Shown here in pieces: positions 1 to 6,925 of a DNA stretch of 21,200 nt. Below the pieces are notes generated by a model, which had not been told where the DNA came from, ran no database searches, and saw only the letters and a list, made by a program, of their open reading frames with translations. The stretch lies in the NCBI GenBank assembly GCA_031261865.1, contig JAISIV010000081.1, positions 1 to 21,200 on the forward strand, written 5' to 3'. Source of the DNA: Lactobacillaceae bacterium (GTDB lineage: Bacteria > Bacillota > Bacilli > Lactobacillales > Lactobacillaceae). The number at the start of each line of letters is the position of its first letter. Positions within the stretch are counted from its first letter, which is position 1. The translations under genes and the position numbers were made by a program.

Positions 1-903
1 GTTACTTCAGATGACGTTTTGATCGTCGACCGTGGAGATATTGACGCTCCGGCGGTTCTCGCTGCGAAATTACCATGGAAGATTGGATTTGTCGTCCACG
101 CCGAACACCGTTCTCCTGATGAACGTGATCAAGCAATCGGCGTAATGCTTTGGAATAACTATTACGAATTTGAATTCGACCATATTGATAAATATGACTA
201 CGCAATTACTGCGACCGAAACCGAAAAGAAGCAATTAGAAGAAGATTTCGCATTTAATGGTAATCAAAACCCCGCTCCAATCTTTGCAATCCCAGTTGGT
301 TCAGTAAGTAAAGCGGTCTTAGATCGTAAGCACGTAAAAGTTGCTGACCGTGAACCACATTCACTAATTACCGTTTCTCGATTAGCACCAGAAAAGCACG
401 TGGACGTAATCGGAAACGCAATTCCTCTTATTAAAGAAAAATATCCAGATGTTAAGCTTCACGTTTACGGTGTTGGTAAACACAAAGAAGATTTAGACAA
501 GATTATCGAAGAACACAGTTTGCAAGACAACATCATTTTGCACGGTCATTCGTATGAACTTGATGAACCTTATGAGAATGCTCAAATTTATTTGTCAGCA
601 TCGACTTCTGAAGGTTTCGGTCTGACATATTTAGAAGCAATTAGCCACGGAACCACAATCGTTGGTTTGAATGCCCCTTATGGAATTCAGGAAATGACCG
701 ATCAAGGAAAAGTTGGTACTTTGATTGATTACAAGCGTTCAGATTTGAAATCGGCATCTAAAAAAATGGCCGAAGAAGTTATTGCTTTGTTCGACAATCC
801 TGAACAACTTCAAAAGTATTCCGATGAATCTTATGCTCGTTCATTGAATTATTCATCCGAATCTATCGCTAAAAAATATGAGGAATGGTTGGAGACACTA
901 TGA
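1..903 (+). CDS. GT4-type glycosyltransferase, GtfA/TagE-like (5' truncated)
   Basis: The reading frame is open from base 1, so the true start lies upstream; the TTG at 19 is only the first in-frame start-like codon. The visible part is the second half of a GT-B fold retaining glycosyltransferase. It contains a TVSRLAPEKHVD nucleotide-sugar-domain motif and the family E-x7-E motif (Glu codons at 610 and 634, in SEGFGLTYLEA). In lactobacilli, neighbouring genes of this type (GtfA/GtfB, formerly TagE5/TagE6 in L. plantarum) add N-acetylhexosamine to serine/threonine of secreted proteins; relatives glucosylate teichoic acid. The stop overlaps the next start by 4 nt (ATGA), so the two proteins are probably made together and act as a cytosolic complex. 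The family call is firm. The acceptor (protein or teichoic acid) cannot be read from the sequence. Confidence 0.85.
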   Translation, partial: VTSDDVLIVDRGDIDAPAVLAAKLPWKIGFVVHAEHRSPDERDQAIGVMLWNNYYEFEFDHIDKYDYAITATETEKKQLEEDFAFNGNQNPAPIFAIPVGSVSKAVLDRKHVKVADREPHSLITVSRLAPEKHVDVIGNAIPLIKEKYPDVKLHVYGVGKHKEDLDKIIEEHSLQDNIILHGHSYELDEPYENAQIYLSASTSEGFGLTYLEAISHGTTIVGLNAPYGIQEMTDQGKVGTLIDYKRSDLKSASKKMAEEVIALFDNPEQLQKYSDESYARSLNYSSESIAKKYEEWLETL

Positions 904-2174
904 GAAAGTTATTAGTTTTTAATTCAATTGGCACCCAAGAAAACCGCTTAATGTCTGGTTTTGACGCAAGTGGAATCGATTATCTTGCCGTTTCTTTGAA
1001 TCCTGAAATTCAACCATCTGAAAAGATTACTGATATTTTTACAGTAGCCGGTCAAATCAAGCACGTTAACAAACCAGTTTTCTTCTCACACTATAAAATC
1101 GACGAGCGTTATGAACTACAATCCGATTTCCAATTCGGAATGTTGAAGTTACTCGGTAAAACACTCGCTAACTTTACTTACTATTCAGATCTTCACCGCA
1201 TCCTGCAACACGTAACTTATCTCGGTGAGAATAATAAAATCGCTTTTATGGAACGCTATGCAAAAGATGGAACTCCAATCTCGCAAACTTTCTATAAAGA
1301 AGAAAAACCCGCCTATCAAGAATTTCTCGGTTCAACTCCATTAGCAATTTCTTACAACGATGAAGGATTAATTAATGGCGTTTCCTATAATGGGCAAACC
1401 ATTTCTTATCGTGGATTCGTTTCTCAAACAATCAGCAAAATTATCGAAGATGGTGACTTTGATGAAATGGTCTTTAATCATTTTGGTGATCCATTATCAG
1501 TTGCTATTGATGTCGACCTAATTCCTTCAACTGCAATTTTCTCTGAAGAGGCTCAAGATATTCCTGGAAACTTAGTGTCAGTTCTTGAAGGCAAATTCAA
1601 TCCTAAACGCGTGGTCTTTACTGGTCCTGCAAAGCGTTGGATTAATGATCCGCGAGTGAAGGCTAGTTCGCTACAAGTTTATGCACTTGATGTGCCAGCT
1701 GAAATTACTAAGACTGGTCAACAAATCGACCAAGCTTATGTTTCAACTAGTACTGATGATTTAACTAATATTGAAGAATTGGTGCGCGACAATTCCAATG
1801 TTACTTTCAACATCACTGCTCCAACAACTATGTCAGACAAGTTAAATAACTTGGTTAAGTATGACAACGTTAATCTTTTCCCAAACGTCGGATTCTTCGA
1901 TTTAGAAGACCTGATTAAAACTAACGGAATTTATCTAGATATCAACAATGGTAATGAAGTTGGCAATATTATTTACCAAGCTATTTCAGCTGGCGCCATC
2001 GTATTGTCAGATACTCGTGCCTCACGTGAATTGCAATCACCAATGAAACCAACTACCGAAGTTCTGCAAAAGATTGTTAAATCTCGTAAGGATTTCGAAG
2101 AAGTCCGTAATCAGATTAACGGCGACATGGGAATTGGTGACAATTCTGATTTCGAACAAATTTTTAAGAAGTAA
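900..2174 (+). CDS. GtfB-like glycosyltransferase partner protein
   Basis: A 424-residue protein. The start is the ATG at 900, preceded by GGAG at 891-894 and overlapping the upstream stop as ATGA; an in-frame ATG at 885 has no ribosome binding site. It begins MRKLLVFNSIGTQENR. The C-terminal half has glycosyltransferase-like segments (KYDNVNLFPNVGFFDLEDLI, then GNIIYQAISAGAIVLSDTRAS) that resemble the end of GT-B proteins, but no E-x7-E pair is visible. That combination is typical of GtfB/TagE6 proteins, which bind and stabilise the catalytic GtfA and help hold the acceptor. The gene order GtfA then GtfB, with translational overlap, supports this. The role as a partner is inference from family and context; a catalytic glycosyltransferase is also possible. 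Confidence 0.7.
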   Translation: MRKLLVFNSIGTQENRLMSGFDASGIDYLAVSLNPEIQPSEKITDIFTVAGQIKHVNKPVFFSHYKIDERYELQSDFQFGMLKLLGKTLANFTYYSDLHRILQHVTYLGENNKIAFMERYAKDGTPISQTFYKEEKPAYQEFLGSTPLAISYNDEGLINGVSYNGQTISYRGFVSQTISKIIEDGDFDEMVFNHFGDPLSVAIDVDLIPSTAIFSEEAQDIPGNLVSVLEGKFNPKRVVFTGPAKRWINDPRVKASSLQVYALDVPAEITKTGQQIDQAYVSTSTDDLTNIEELVRDNSNVTFNITAPTTMSDKLNNLVKYDNVNLFPNVGFFDLEDLIKTNGIYLDINNGNEVGNIIYQAISAGAIVLSDTRASRELQSPMKPTTEVLQKIVKSRKDFEEVRNQINGDMGIGDNSDFEQIFKK

Positions 2175-2177
2175 AAC

Positions 2178-3005
2178 ATGACTTTATCGGAAATTTTCAC
2201 AATACAAAACTTAGCCCACTTACTTGATATTGCAGTAGTGTGGTTTGTTGTTTATAAAGTAGGAACGTGGGTTTCCGGAACTCGCGCCATGCAGCTAGTG
2301 CGTGGCGTTTTCATTATCCTTATAATCCGCTTAATTGCTTGGTATTTAGGTCTTGATACTGTTGCATGGATTTTAGATCAAGTTATTTCTTGGGGTCCAA
2401 TTGCTTTGGTGGTTCTTTTCCAAACCGAACTAAGACAAGCTCTTGAACGTTTAGGGAATGGAGTTTCAATCTTTAAAAGTAAAGACGATCTTCCGGCTGA
2501 ACTCACTGTTATCGGAGCCCTCGATCAAGCAATTCCGTATTTGTCCCGCCGGAAAATTGGTGCCTTGATTGCAATCGAACGTTCAACTTCACTGCAAGAA
2601 ATTATCGATACTGGAATCGAAATTGATGCTGAAGTATCCTCCGCATTGTTGATCAACACTTTTATACCAAATACTCCATTACACGATGGAGCAGTGGTTA
2701 TAAGAAACGATCGAATAGCTAGTGCGACTAGTTATTTGCCTTTGTCTGAAAATGTAACAACTTCCAAAGAATTAGGGACAAGACATCGTGCCGCTTTAGG
2801 GCTGAGTGAAGAAACTGATGCAGTCGTTATCGTTGTTTCTGAAGAAACAGGGGAAGTGTCAATTGCTCACGAAGGATATTTAAATCGTCATCTTAAACCT
2901 GAAGAATATGATGAGTATTTGAGATCCCATTTATTACCTTCAAAACGTGAATCGAAAAACAGCTGGTTCAGTAAATCAGATTCAAAGGAGGAAAATAATG
3001 GATAA
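2178..3005 (+). CDS. cdaA: diadenylate cyclase CdaA (c-di-AMP synthase)
   Basis: A 275-residue membrane enzyme that condenses two ATP into cyclic di-AMP, the second messenger controlling potassium and osmolyte transport and cell-wall homeostasis in Firmicutes. Three hydrophobic segments occupy about residues 13-32, 40-58 and 66-84. The DAC catalytic domain follows, with both signature motifs intact: DGA at 170-172 (TPLHDGAVVI) and RHR at 202-204 (GTRHRAALG). Length and layout match CdaA (DacA/YbbP). The ATG is 3 nt after the gtfB-like stop, so it belongs to the same transcript. It overlaps cdaR by 8 nt. The unusual point is the context: cotranscription with a glycosyltransferase pair upstream and no glmM downstream. 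Confidence 0.97.
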   Translation: MTLSEIFTIQNLAHLLDIAVVWFVVYKVGTWVSGTRAMQLVRGVFIILIIRLIAWYLGLDTVAWILDQVISWGPIALVVLFQTELRQALERLGNGVSIFKSKDDLPAELTVIGALDQAIPYLSRRKIGALIAIERSTSLQEIIDTGIEIDAEVSSALLINTFIPNTPLHDGAVVIRNDRIASATSYLPLSENVTTSKELGTRHRAALGLSEETDAVVIVVSEETGEVSIAHEGYLNRHLKPEEYDEYLRSHLLPSKRESKNSWFSKSDSKEENNG

Positions 3006-4050
3006 CATTAAAAAATTCTTCTCGGGTCGTTGGTTCAGAATGGCCGTTTCACTTGTTTTCACTCTAATTATTTTTTCGTATGTCAACGGTACTTTTTCTG
3101 GTAATGGTGCCAACAGGGCTACAGACCAACAGTTAGTGGCTACCGATTCAACGACGATTTCTGTGCCTTTAACCGTCAAATATGATGACAGCAAGTATTA
3201 CGTTACTGGTGCTCCTGAAACAGTTAAAGTAAAAATCTCCGGACCTTCAAGCCTCGTTCTTCAAGCTAGTAAATCGAGTGTGATTTCGGCCACTGTTGAT
3301 TTAACTAATCCTAAAGTTGGTTCCCAAGAAGCTAAAATCACTTTCAGCGGATTTGCTAGTTCCATTACCGCCGATCCTTCTCGAAAATACATCACTGTTA
3401 ACGTAATCGAAAAAGCTTCTAAAAAAGTTGATATTGAATCAAGCTATAACCAAGATAATATTTCAGACGATTACAATGTTGAATCATTTAAATTGTCAGA
3501 CAATACTGCTACTGTCACCGGTGCAAAAGATTTAGTTGAGACCGTTGACCATTTAGTCGCAGTTCCTGATATTCCTAATGATTTATCGGCCGATTACGCA
3601 GAGGTTGTTACTTTAAAAGCTGTCGATAAAAACGGAGCTGAAGTTAACGTCGATATTAATCCTGAAAGTGTTACAGCAACGCTGAAACTGGAAAAGAAAG
3701 TCGATGACGACTCATCAGAAACCCAAACAAAGAGTATTAGTGTAAATCCCGCTTATACTGGTTCAGTTTCTCCTAATGATTATTCGATTCGCATGAGCAC
3801 ATCTTCAATTCAAGTTACCGGTCCAAAATCAGTATTAGATACCTTGAACTCAATTACCTTAAATATTGATTTAGATACCTTTAGCTCTGACGGCGGTTCA
3901 AGAACTTTTTCAGTCACAAAACCTGATGGCGTAACTTCAATTACACCAGAAAATATTGAAGTTACTATTAAACCAAAAACATCGGATTCCTCAAGTAGCG
4001 ATAGTTCGTCAGCCTCAGAATCTGACAGTAGTTCGGAGAGTAGTAACTAA
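2998..4050 (+). CDS. cdaR: CdaR, YbbR-domain regulator of CdaA, with Ser-rich tail
   Basis: A 350-residue single-pass protein that binds CdaA and modulates c-di-AMP synthesis. The start is the ATG at 2998, preceded by AGGAGG at about 2986-2991 and overlapping the cdaA stop by 8 nt (ATGGATAA); an upstream in-frame start at 2947 has no such site. One membrane helix lies at about residues 12-30. About three YbbR beta-domains follow, roughly 55-137, 142-232 and 244-327; Bacillus CdaR has four. Residues 328-350 form an acidic serine-rich tail with 15 Ser among the last 22 residues (329-350), which would be extracellular. The tail is unlike the globular part and may be a linker, a wall-spanning segment or a glycosylation target. 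It ends 1 nt into the next start codon (TAATG). Confidence 0.93.
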   Translation: MDNIKKFFSGRWFRMAVSLVFTLIIFSYVNGTFSGNGANRATDQQLVATDSTTISVPLTVKYDDSKYYVTGAPETVKVKISGPSSLVLQASKSSVISATVDLTNPKVGSQEAKITFSGFASSITADPSRKYITVNVIEKASKKVDIESSYNQDNISDDYNVESFKLSDNTATVTGAKDLVETVDHLVAVPDIPNDLSADYAEVVTLKAVDKNGAEVNVDINPESVTATLKLEKKVDDDSSETQTKSISVNPAYTGSVSPNDYSIRMSTSSIQVTGPKSVLDTLNSITLNIDLDTFSSDGGSRTFSVTKPDGVTSITPENIEVTIKPKTSDSSSSDSSSASESDSSSESSN

Positions 4051-4367
4051 TGGCTATTGAAAATTTAAGCTTAGATATTATAGAAGTCATCACGTTAAAT
4101 GACGGTAGTAGTTATTACGAATTAGCTAATACAGAGCTGAATACCTATGCTGAATATGCGGCCGAAAACGGAATGATTAAAGAAGTTAAGATCTTGAAAA
4201 TTTTAATTCCACATTCCACTCGTGTTACAGCTGTCGAAAATTATTATATGGGGAACGTTGATATGCCTACTTGGGAAATGACTGAGTGGGTTCCTTGGCC
4301 CAAACCTCAAGAGATTAATGATCAAATAATGCTCGTTTTAGAAGATAACGGTATTTATACAGATTGA
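4050..4367 (+). CDS. hypothetical protein, 105 aa, at the usual glmM position
   Basis: I do not recognise this family. The gene begins in a TAATG overlap with cdaR (GGAG at 4035-4038) and is followed directly by a terminator, so it is the last gene of the cdaA operon. The protein is soluble-looking and acidic, with no signal peptide or membrane segment. It starts MAIENLSLDIIEVITLNDGS and looks like a small alpha/beta fold. The C-terminal half is aromatic-rich (ENYYMGN, then WEMTEWVPWPKPQEI). In many Firmicutes this position holds glmM, a phosphoglucosamine mutase; this protein is far too small and has no phosphomutase serine loop, so it is not a glmM remnant. A link to c-di-AMP or envelope control is inferred from position only. 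Confidence 0.75.
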   Translation: MAIENLSLDIIEVITLNDGSSYYELANTELNTYAEYAAENGMIKEVKILKILIPHSTRVTAVENYYMGNVDMPTWEMTEWVPWPKPQEINDQIMLVLEDNGIYTD

Positions 4368-4396
4368 GGCAATTCATCACAGTGGATTGCCTTTTT
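4368..4396 (+). terminator. intrinsic terminator of the gtf-cdaA operon
   Basis: The stem GGCAATTC (4368-4375) pairs with GGATTGCC (4384-4391) with one T-G wobble, loop ATCACAGT, then TTTTT. It starts immediately after the stop codon of the 105-residue gene. Confidence 0.85.
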
Positions 4397-4397
4397 A

Positions 4398-4411
4398 TAT
4401 ACTTATATGTA
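4398..4411 (+). promoter_or_regulatory. candidate -10 element for a leaderless tpiA transcript
   Basis: TATACT at 4398-4403 ends 7 nt before the ATG at 4411, directly after the T-tract of the upstream terminator. No Shine-Dalgarno sequence precedes the ATG, and transcription from this -10 would start at or 1 nt before the start codon. The -35 region falls in the terminator loop and is a poor match, so this is tentative. Confidence 0.4.
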
Positions 4412-5142
4412 TGAGAAAACCGTTTGTTGTTGCCAATTGGAAAATGAATTTCCTGAATGCAGAAGTTCTTACCTACATGGGGACGCTGATTTCTGAAGTT
4501 GGACAAGTCGAGAATGTCGAAATCGGCATTGCCGCACAAGATATTTATCTACCTGAATTAGGGCAAATGACCAAGACCAATAACATTCAAGTGGTTGCCC
4601 AAAATGCTCACTGGGAAAACTCCGGTTCTTTTACCGGCGAAACATCTCCGGCAGCTTTGTTCGATTTGGGCGTAGATTATGTCATGCTTGGGCACTTTGA
4701 ACGCCGTGAGTTTTTTAATGAATCAAATGATACCGTTAATCGCAAAGTGGTGACGGCTTTAAATGACGGTTTAAAAGTAATTGTCGATGTAGAAGAATTT
4801 GAACAAGTCGAACCCGTTTTAAAAGGAATCACTGAAGAACAAATGTCAAGGATTACGATTGCCTTTGAACCTACTTATGCCATTGGCTCCGGAGTTTCAG
4901 CTAGTGGCGAAGGAGCGCAGGATGTTGCGAGAAGAATTAGAGCCATGATTGGTGATTTATACAATTTAGACACCGCTCATGCTGTTCGTATTCTATATGG
5001 AGGATCGGTTACAGTCGATAATGCTTCCGAATTTATCAATCAACGTGACATCGATGGTGTCTTAGTTGGTAAGGCAGGATTAAATGTCGACAACTTTATT
5101 GAAATGATTAATATCGCACGTGCAAAGGTTTCCAATGGCTGA
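4411..5142 (+). CDS. tpiA: divergent triosephosphate isomerase
   Basis: A 243-residue TIM-barrel protein of the triosephosphate isomerase family (dihydroxyacetone phosphate to glyceraldehyde 3-phosphate). The ATG at 4411 gives the family N-terminus MRKPFVVANWKMN; the longer frame from 4387 starts inside the terminator. Catalytic Lys11 (NWKMN), His95 and Glu153 are present, as are FTGE (74-77) and the phosphate-binding YGGSV (196-200). However, the near-invariant GHSERR is GHFERR (Phe96 for Ser), and the mobile loop PVWAIGTGK is PTYAIGSGV (Trp to Tyr, Lys to Val). The His95-Glu153 distance is about 12 residues shorter than usual, with the CxGE-type motif missing. No gap or pgk gene is adjacent. 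It is either a diverged but active enzyme or a paralogue with altered function. The next gene overlaps by 8 nt. Confidence 0.85.
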   Translation: MRKPFVVANWKMNFLNAEVLTYMGTLISEVGQVENVEIGIAAQDIYLPELGQMTKTNNIQVVAQNAHWENSGSFTGETSPAALFDLGVDYVMLGHFERREFFNESNDTVNRKVVTALNDGLKVIVDVEEFEQVEPVLKGITEEQMSRITIAFEPTYAIGSGVSASGEGAQDVARRIRAMIGDLYNLDTAHAVRILYGGSVTVDNASEFINQRDIDGVLVGKAGLNVDNFIEMINIARAKVSNG

Positions 5143-5803
5143 AAATATCACCAATACGGAATATGAATTACTTTTAAAGTTCTACGATGAAATATCTGAT
5201 TTTGATTCCATAAAAAGTTTATCCGCCCATTCATTTATTGAGCATGCCGATGATGAAAAATCTTTTATTAATCTACACCCCGAGCTGGATCCAAGAGGTG
5301 TTGACGATACCAATCCTCTAGCCACGATGCTTCTTCAATTAGTTCAAGCAAACTACGTCGAATTGGATCGCGGGAAAAGTTTACCGGCGGTAAACGAATT
5401 GTCCGCTCAAAAAAACTTAACTGTTGATCAAAAAGATTTTTTAAAACGGAATTTCAACCAACAAAATCAACGTTTTCAGGAACAAATTACTTATCATTTC
5501 TCTGATTTCAACGACCCGGCATTAGCTGAAATTTTGTTTTATCGAATTCGAAGAGAAGGGATGCTGGAGGTTGAAAACGAAACGAATCGTCGTTCAGATG
5601 CTAAGCAAGATCAATGGCAAAATGAAGTTTTAATGCTTTTAACGATTGCTGGAGCCTTTTTCGCCTTTGGGCAGACCTGGGGGTCAGTTAATACGACCCT
5701 GCCGAAGAGTATTGTGGGCATTGTAAATATTGGTTTTATTGTACTAACGGCCGTTTTTATGATTTGGTTATTGGTCAGACTTTTTAAATCAGAAAGACGT
5801 TAA
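5135..5803 (+). CDS. hypothetical protein with two C-terminal membrane helices
   Basis: I do not recognise this 222-residue family. The ATG at 5135 (MAENITNTEYELL) has AAAGG at 5124-5128 and overlaps the tpiA stop by 8 nt (ATGGCTGA); a GTG at 5120 in the same frame is less likely. Residues 1-165 are hydrophilic, charged and mostly helical, with a possible winged-helix-like stretch around 110-150 that I cannot confirm. Two hydrophobic segments follow, about 168-185 and 193-214, ending in a basic tail (RLFKSERR). This suggests a cytoplasmic domain anchored by a C-terminal hairpin. Overlap with tpiA implies translational coupling, but no functional link is evident. No clear terminator follows. 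Confidence 0.75.
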   Translation: MAENITNTEYELLLKFYDEISDFDSIKSLSAHSFIEHADDEKSFINLHPELDPRGVDDTNPLATMLLQLVQANYVELDRGKSLPAVNELSAQKNLTVDQKDFLKRNFNQQNQRFQEQITYHFSDFNDPALAEILFYRIRREGMLEVENETNRRSDAKQDQWQNEVLMLLTIAGAFFAFGQTWGSVNTTLPKSIVGIVNIGFIVLTAVFMIWLLVRLFKSERR

Positions 5804-5833
5804 TTTCACACAATTTACCACCGAAATTTAGAG

Positions 5834-5852
5834 TATACTTACTTTTTGTAAG
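5834..5852 (+). promoter_or_regulatory. -10 element and degenerate cre-like start region of the MDR gene
   Basis: TATACT (5834-5839) is followed by TACTTTTTGTAAGC, which matches the segment after the pox2 -10 (TACTCTTTGTAAGC) at 13 of 14 bases. There the same bases lead into a perfect cre. Here the sequence continues as TGTAAGCAATTAAA (5847-5860), 11 of 14 matches to that cre but without the central CG. No good -35 is visible at 17 bp. Confidence 0.5.
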
Positions 5853-5873
5853 CAATTAAAAGGAGCATAAATT

Positions 5874-6806
5874 ATGAAGGCTATTGCATTTAAAGATTTT
5901 AGTGAAGACTATGATGTTTTAGAAGAAATCGAAATTGATCGCCCCGCAGTTGGAGCGGGTGAGATTTTGATCGAACAAAAAGCTGTTGCTATTGATCCTT
6001 ACGATATTAAATATCGTTCTGGTAATTTTGGTAAAGATGTTGAATTACCATTCGTTGGTGGTTCCCCGGCTTCTGGTGTTGTCGTTGAAGTAGGAGAGGG
6101 TGTTACTAATTTTAAAGTTGGTGACCGCGCAGTTGCTGTTCCTCGTAAAGGTGGATATGCTGAATATGTAGTTGCTGTTGCTGAAGAATCCGGTCACATT
6201 CCTGATTCAGTTTCATTCGAAGAAGCATCTGCTTTAGCTCTTGGTGGACAAACTGGATACCAAGCTGTCCTTGATGGACTTCAAGTTAAAGATGGTGAAG
6301 TTGTTTTGATTCACGGTGGTGCTGGTTCTGTTGGTTACACTGCACTTCAAGAAGCATTAGCTCTTGGTGCAAGCAAAGTTTATACGACTGCTTTGCCAAC
6401 TGATGTTGATTATTTGCAAGAATTAGATCCACGCGTTCAAGCAATTGATTTCACTACTCAAAAGTTCACTGATATCGTAAAAGACGCTGATAAAGTTCTT
6501 GATGTTATCGGTGGTGGAAACCTTATGGGTTCTATCGAAGTAACTAAAGCTGGCGGCCGTGTTGAATCAACCGTTCCATTGCCAGATGGTGCAGAAGAGG
6601 CGGCTAAGGAGAAGGGTGTTGAAGTGAATCGTTTCTTCATGAACTCAAACGGTCAATATCTAACTGATATGCTTGAAGCGCTTGTCCGTGGTGACCTTAA
6701 AGTCACTATCGGACGTACTGAACCTTTCAATCTTGAAAATTTGATTGAAGGACAAAAAGTTGTTCTTGCTCAAACTATGCGTGGTAAGTTTGTTCTTACT
6801 TTTTAA
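5874..6806 (+). CDS. NADP-dependent MDR oxidoreductase, quinone oxidoreductase type
   Basis: A 310-residue zinc-independent medium-chain dehydrogenase/reductase that probably reduces quinones or reactive enones with NAD(P)H. The ATG at 5874 follows AAAGGAG (5858-5864). The N-terminal GroES-like domain (about 1-120) contains YDIKYRSG and FVGGSPASGVVVEVGEGV and lacks the cysteine/histidine zinc ligands of alcohol dehydrogenases. The Rossmann domain carries IHGGAGSVGYTALQEA at about residues 143-158, the usual nucleotide-binding loop of this class. The C-terminus LAQTMRGKFVLTF is typical (GKxVL). It is a single-gene unit with its own -10 element and terminator. The substrate cannot be deduced. 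The transcription start region resembles that of pox2, hinting at shared carbon control. Confidence 0.9.
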   Translation: MKAIAFKDFSEDYDVLEEIEIDRPAVGAGEILIEQKAVAIDPYDIKYRSGNFGKDVELPFVGGSPASGVVVEVGEGVTNFKVGDRAVAVPRKGGYAEYVVAVAEESGHIPDSVSFEEASALALGGQTGYQAVLDGLQVKDGEVVLIHGGAGSVGYTALQEALALGASKVYTTALPTDVDYLQELDPRVQAIDFTTQKFTDIVKDADKVLDVIGGGNLMGSIEVTKAGGRVESTVPLPDGAEEAAKEKGVEVNRFFMNSNGQYLTDMLEALVRGDLKVTIGRTEPFNLENLIEGQKVVLAQTMRGKFVLTF

Positions 6807-6817
6807 GAAAATTTATA

Positions 6818-6847
6818 AACAGTTCCTAGTGTGGAGCTGTTTTTTTG
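6818..6847 (+). terminator. intrinsic terminator after the MDR gene
   Basis: The stem AACAGTTCC (6818-6826) pairs with GGAGCTGTT (6833-6841) with one T-G wobble, loop TAGTGT, followed by a T run. Confidence 0.85.
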
Positions 6848-6868
6848 TGTCCAAAATATCTCAAAAAA

Positions 6869-6882
6869 TGTAAGCGCATACA
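6869..6882 (+). promoter_or_regulatory. cre box (CcpA site) upstream of the uvrA2-like gene
   Basis: TGTAAGCGCATACA differs from the perfect palindrome TGTAAGCGCTTACA at one base and fits the CcpA consensus. It lies 44 bp before the ATG at 6926 and overlaps the position of a possible -35 (CATACA, 6877-6882) that is 17 bp from an extended -10 (TGTTAAATT, 6897-6905). Binding there would be expected to repress. Confidence 0.7.
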
Positions 6883-6925
6883 TGTTAGACTGGTGTTGTT
6901 AAATTCTAAACTACAGGAGTTTCAA

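Noticed and set aside
1..2174. A frameshift splitting one glycosyltransferase into two genes
   Set aside because: The junction is a regular ATGA overlap with a Shine-Dalgarno site, and the second protein is a full-length GtfB-like protein with its own N-terminus.
4050..4367. Remnant of glmM after cdaR
   Set aside because: The frame is intact, overlaps cdaR cleanly, and shows no phosphomutase serine loop or other GlmM motif.
6845..6925. 27-codon N-terminal extension of the uvrA2-like protein from a GTG
   Set aside because: It starts in the T run of a terminator and crosses the cre box. The ATG at 6926 has CAGGAG and gives the usual UvrA N-terminus.
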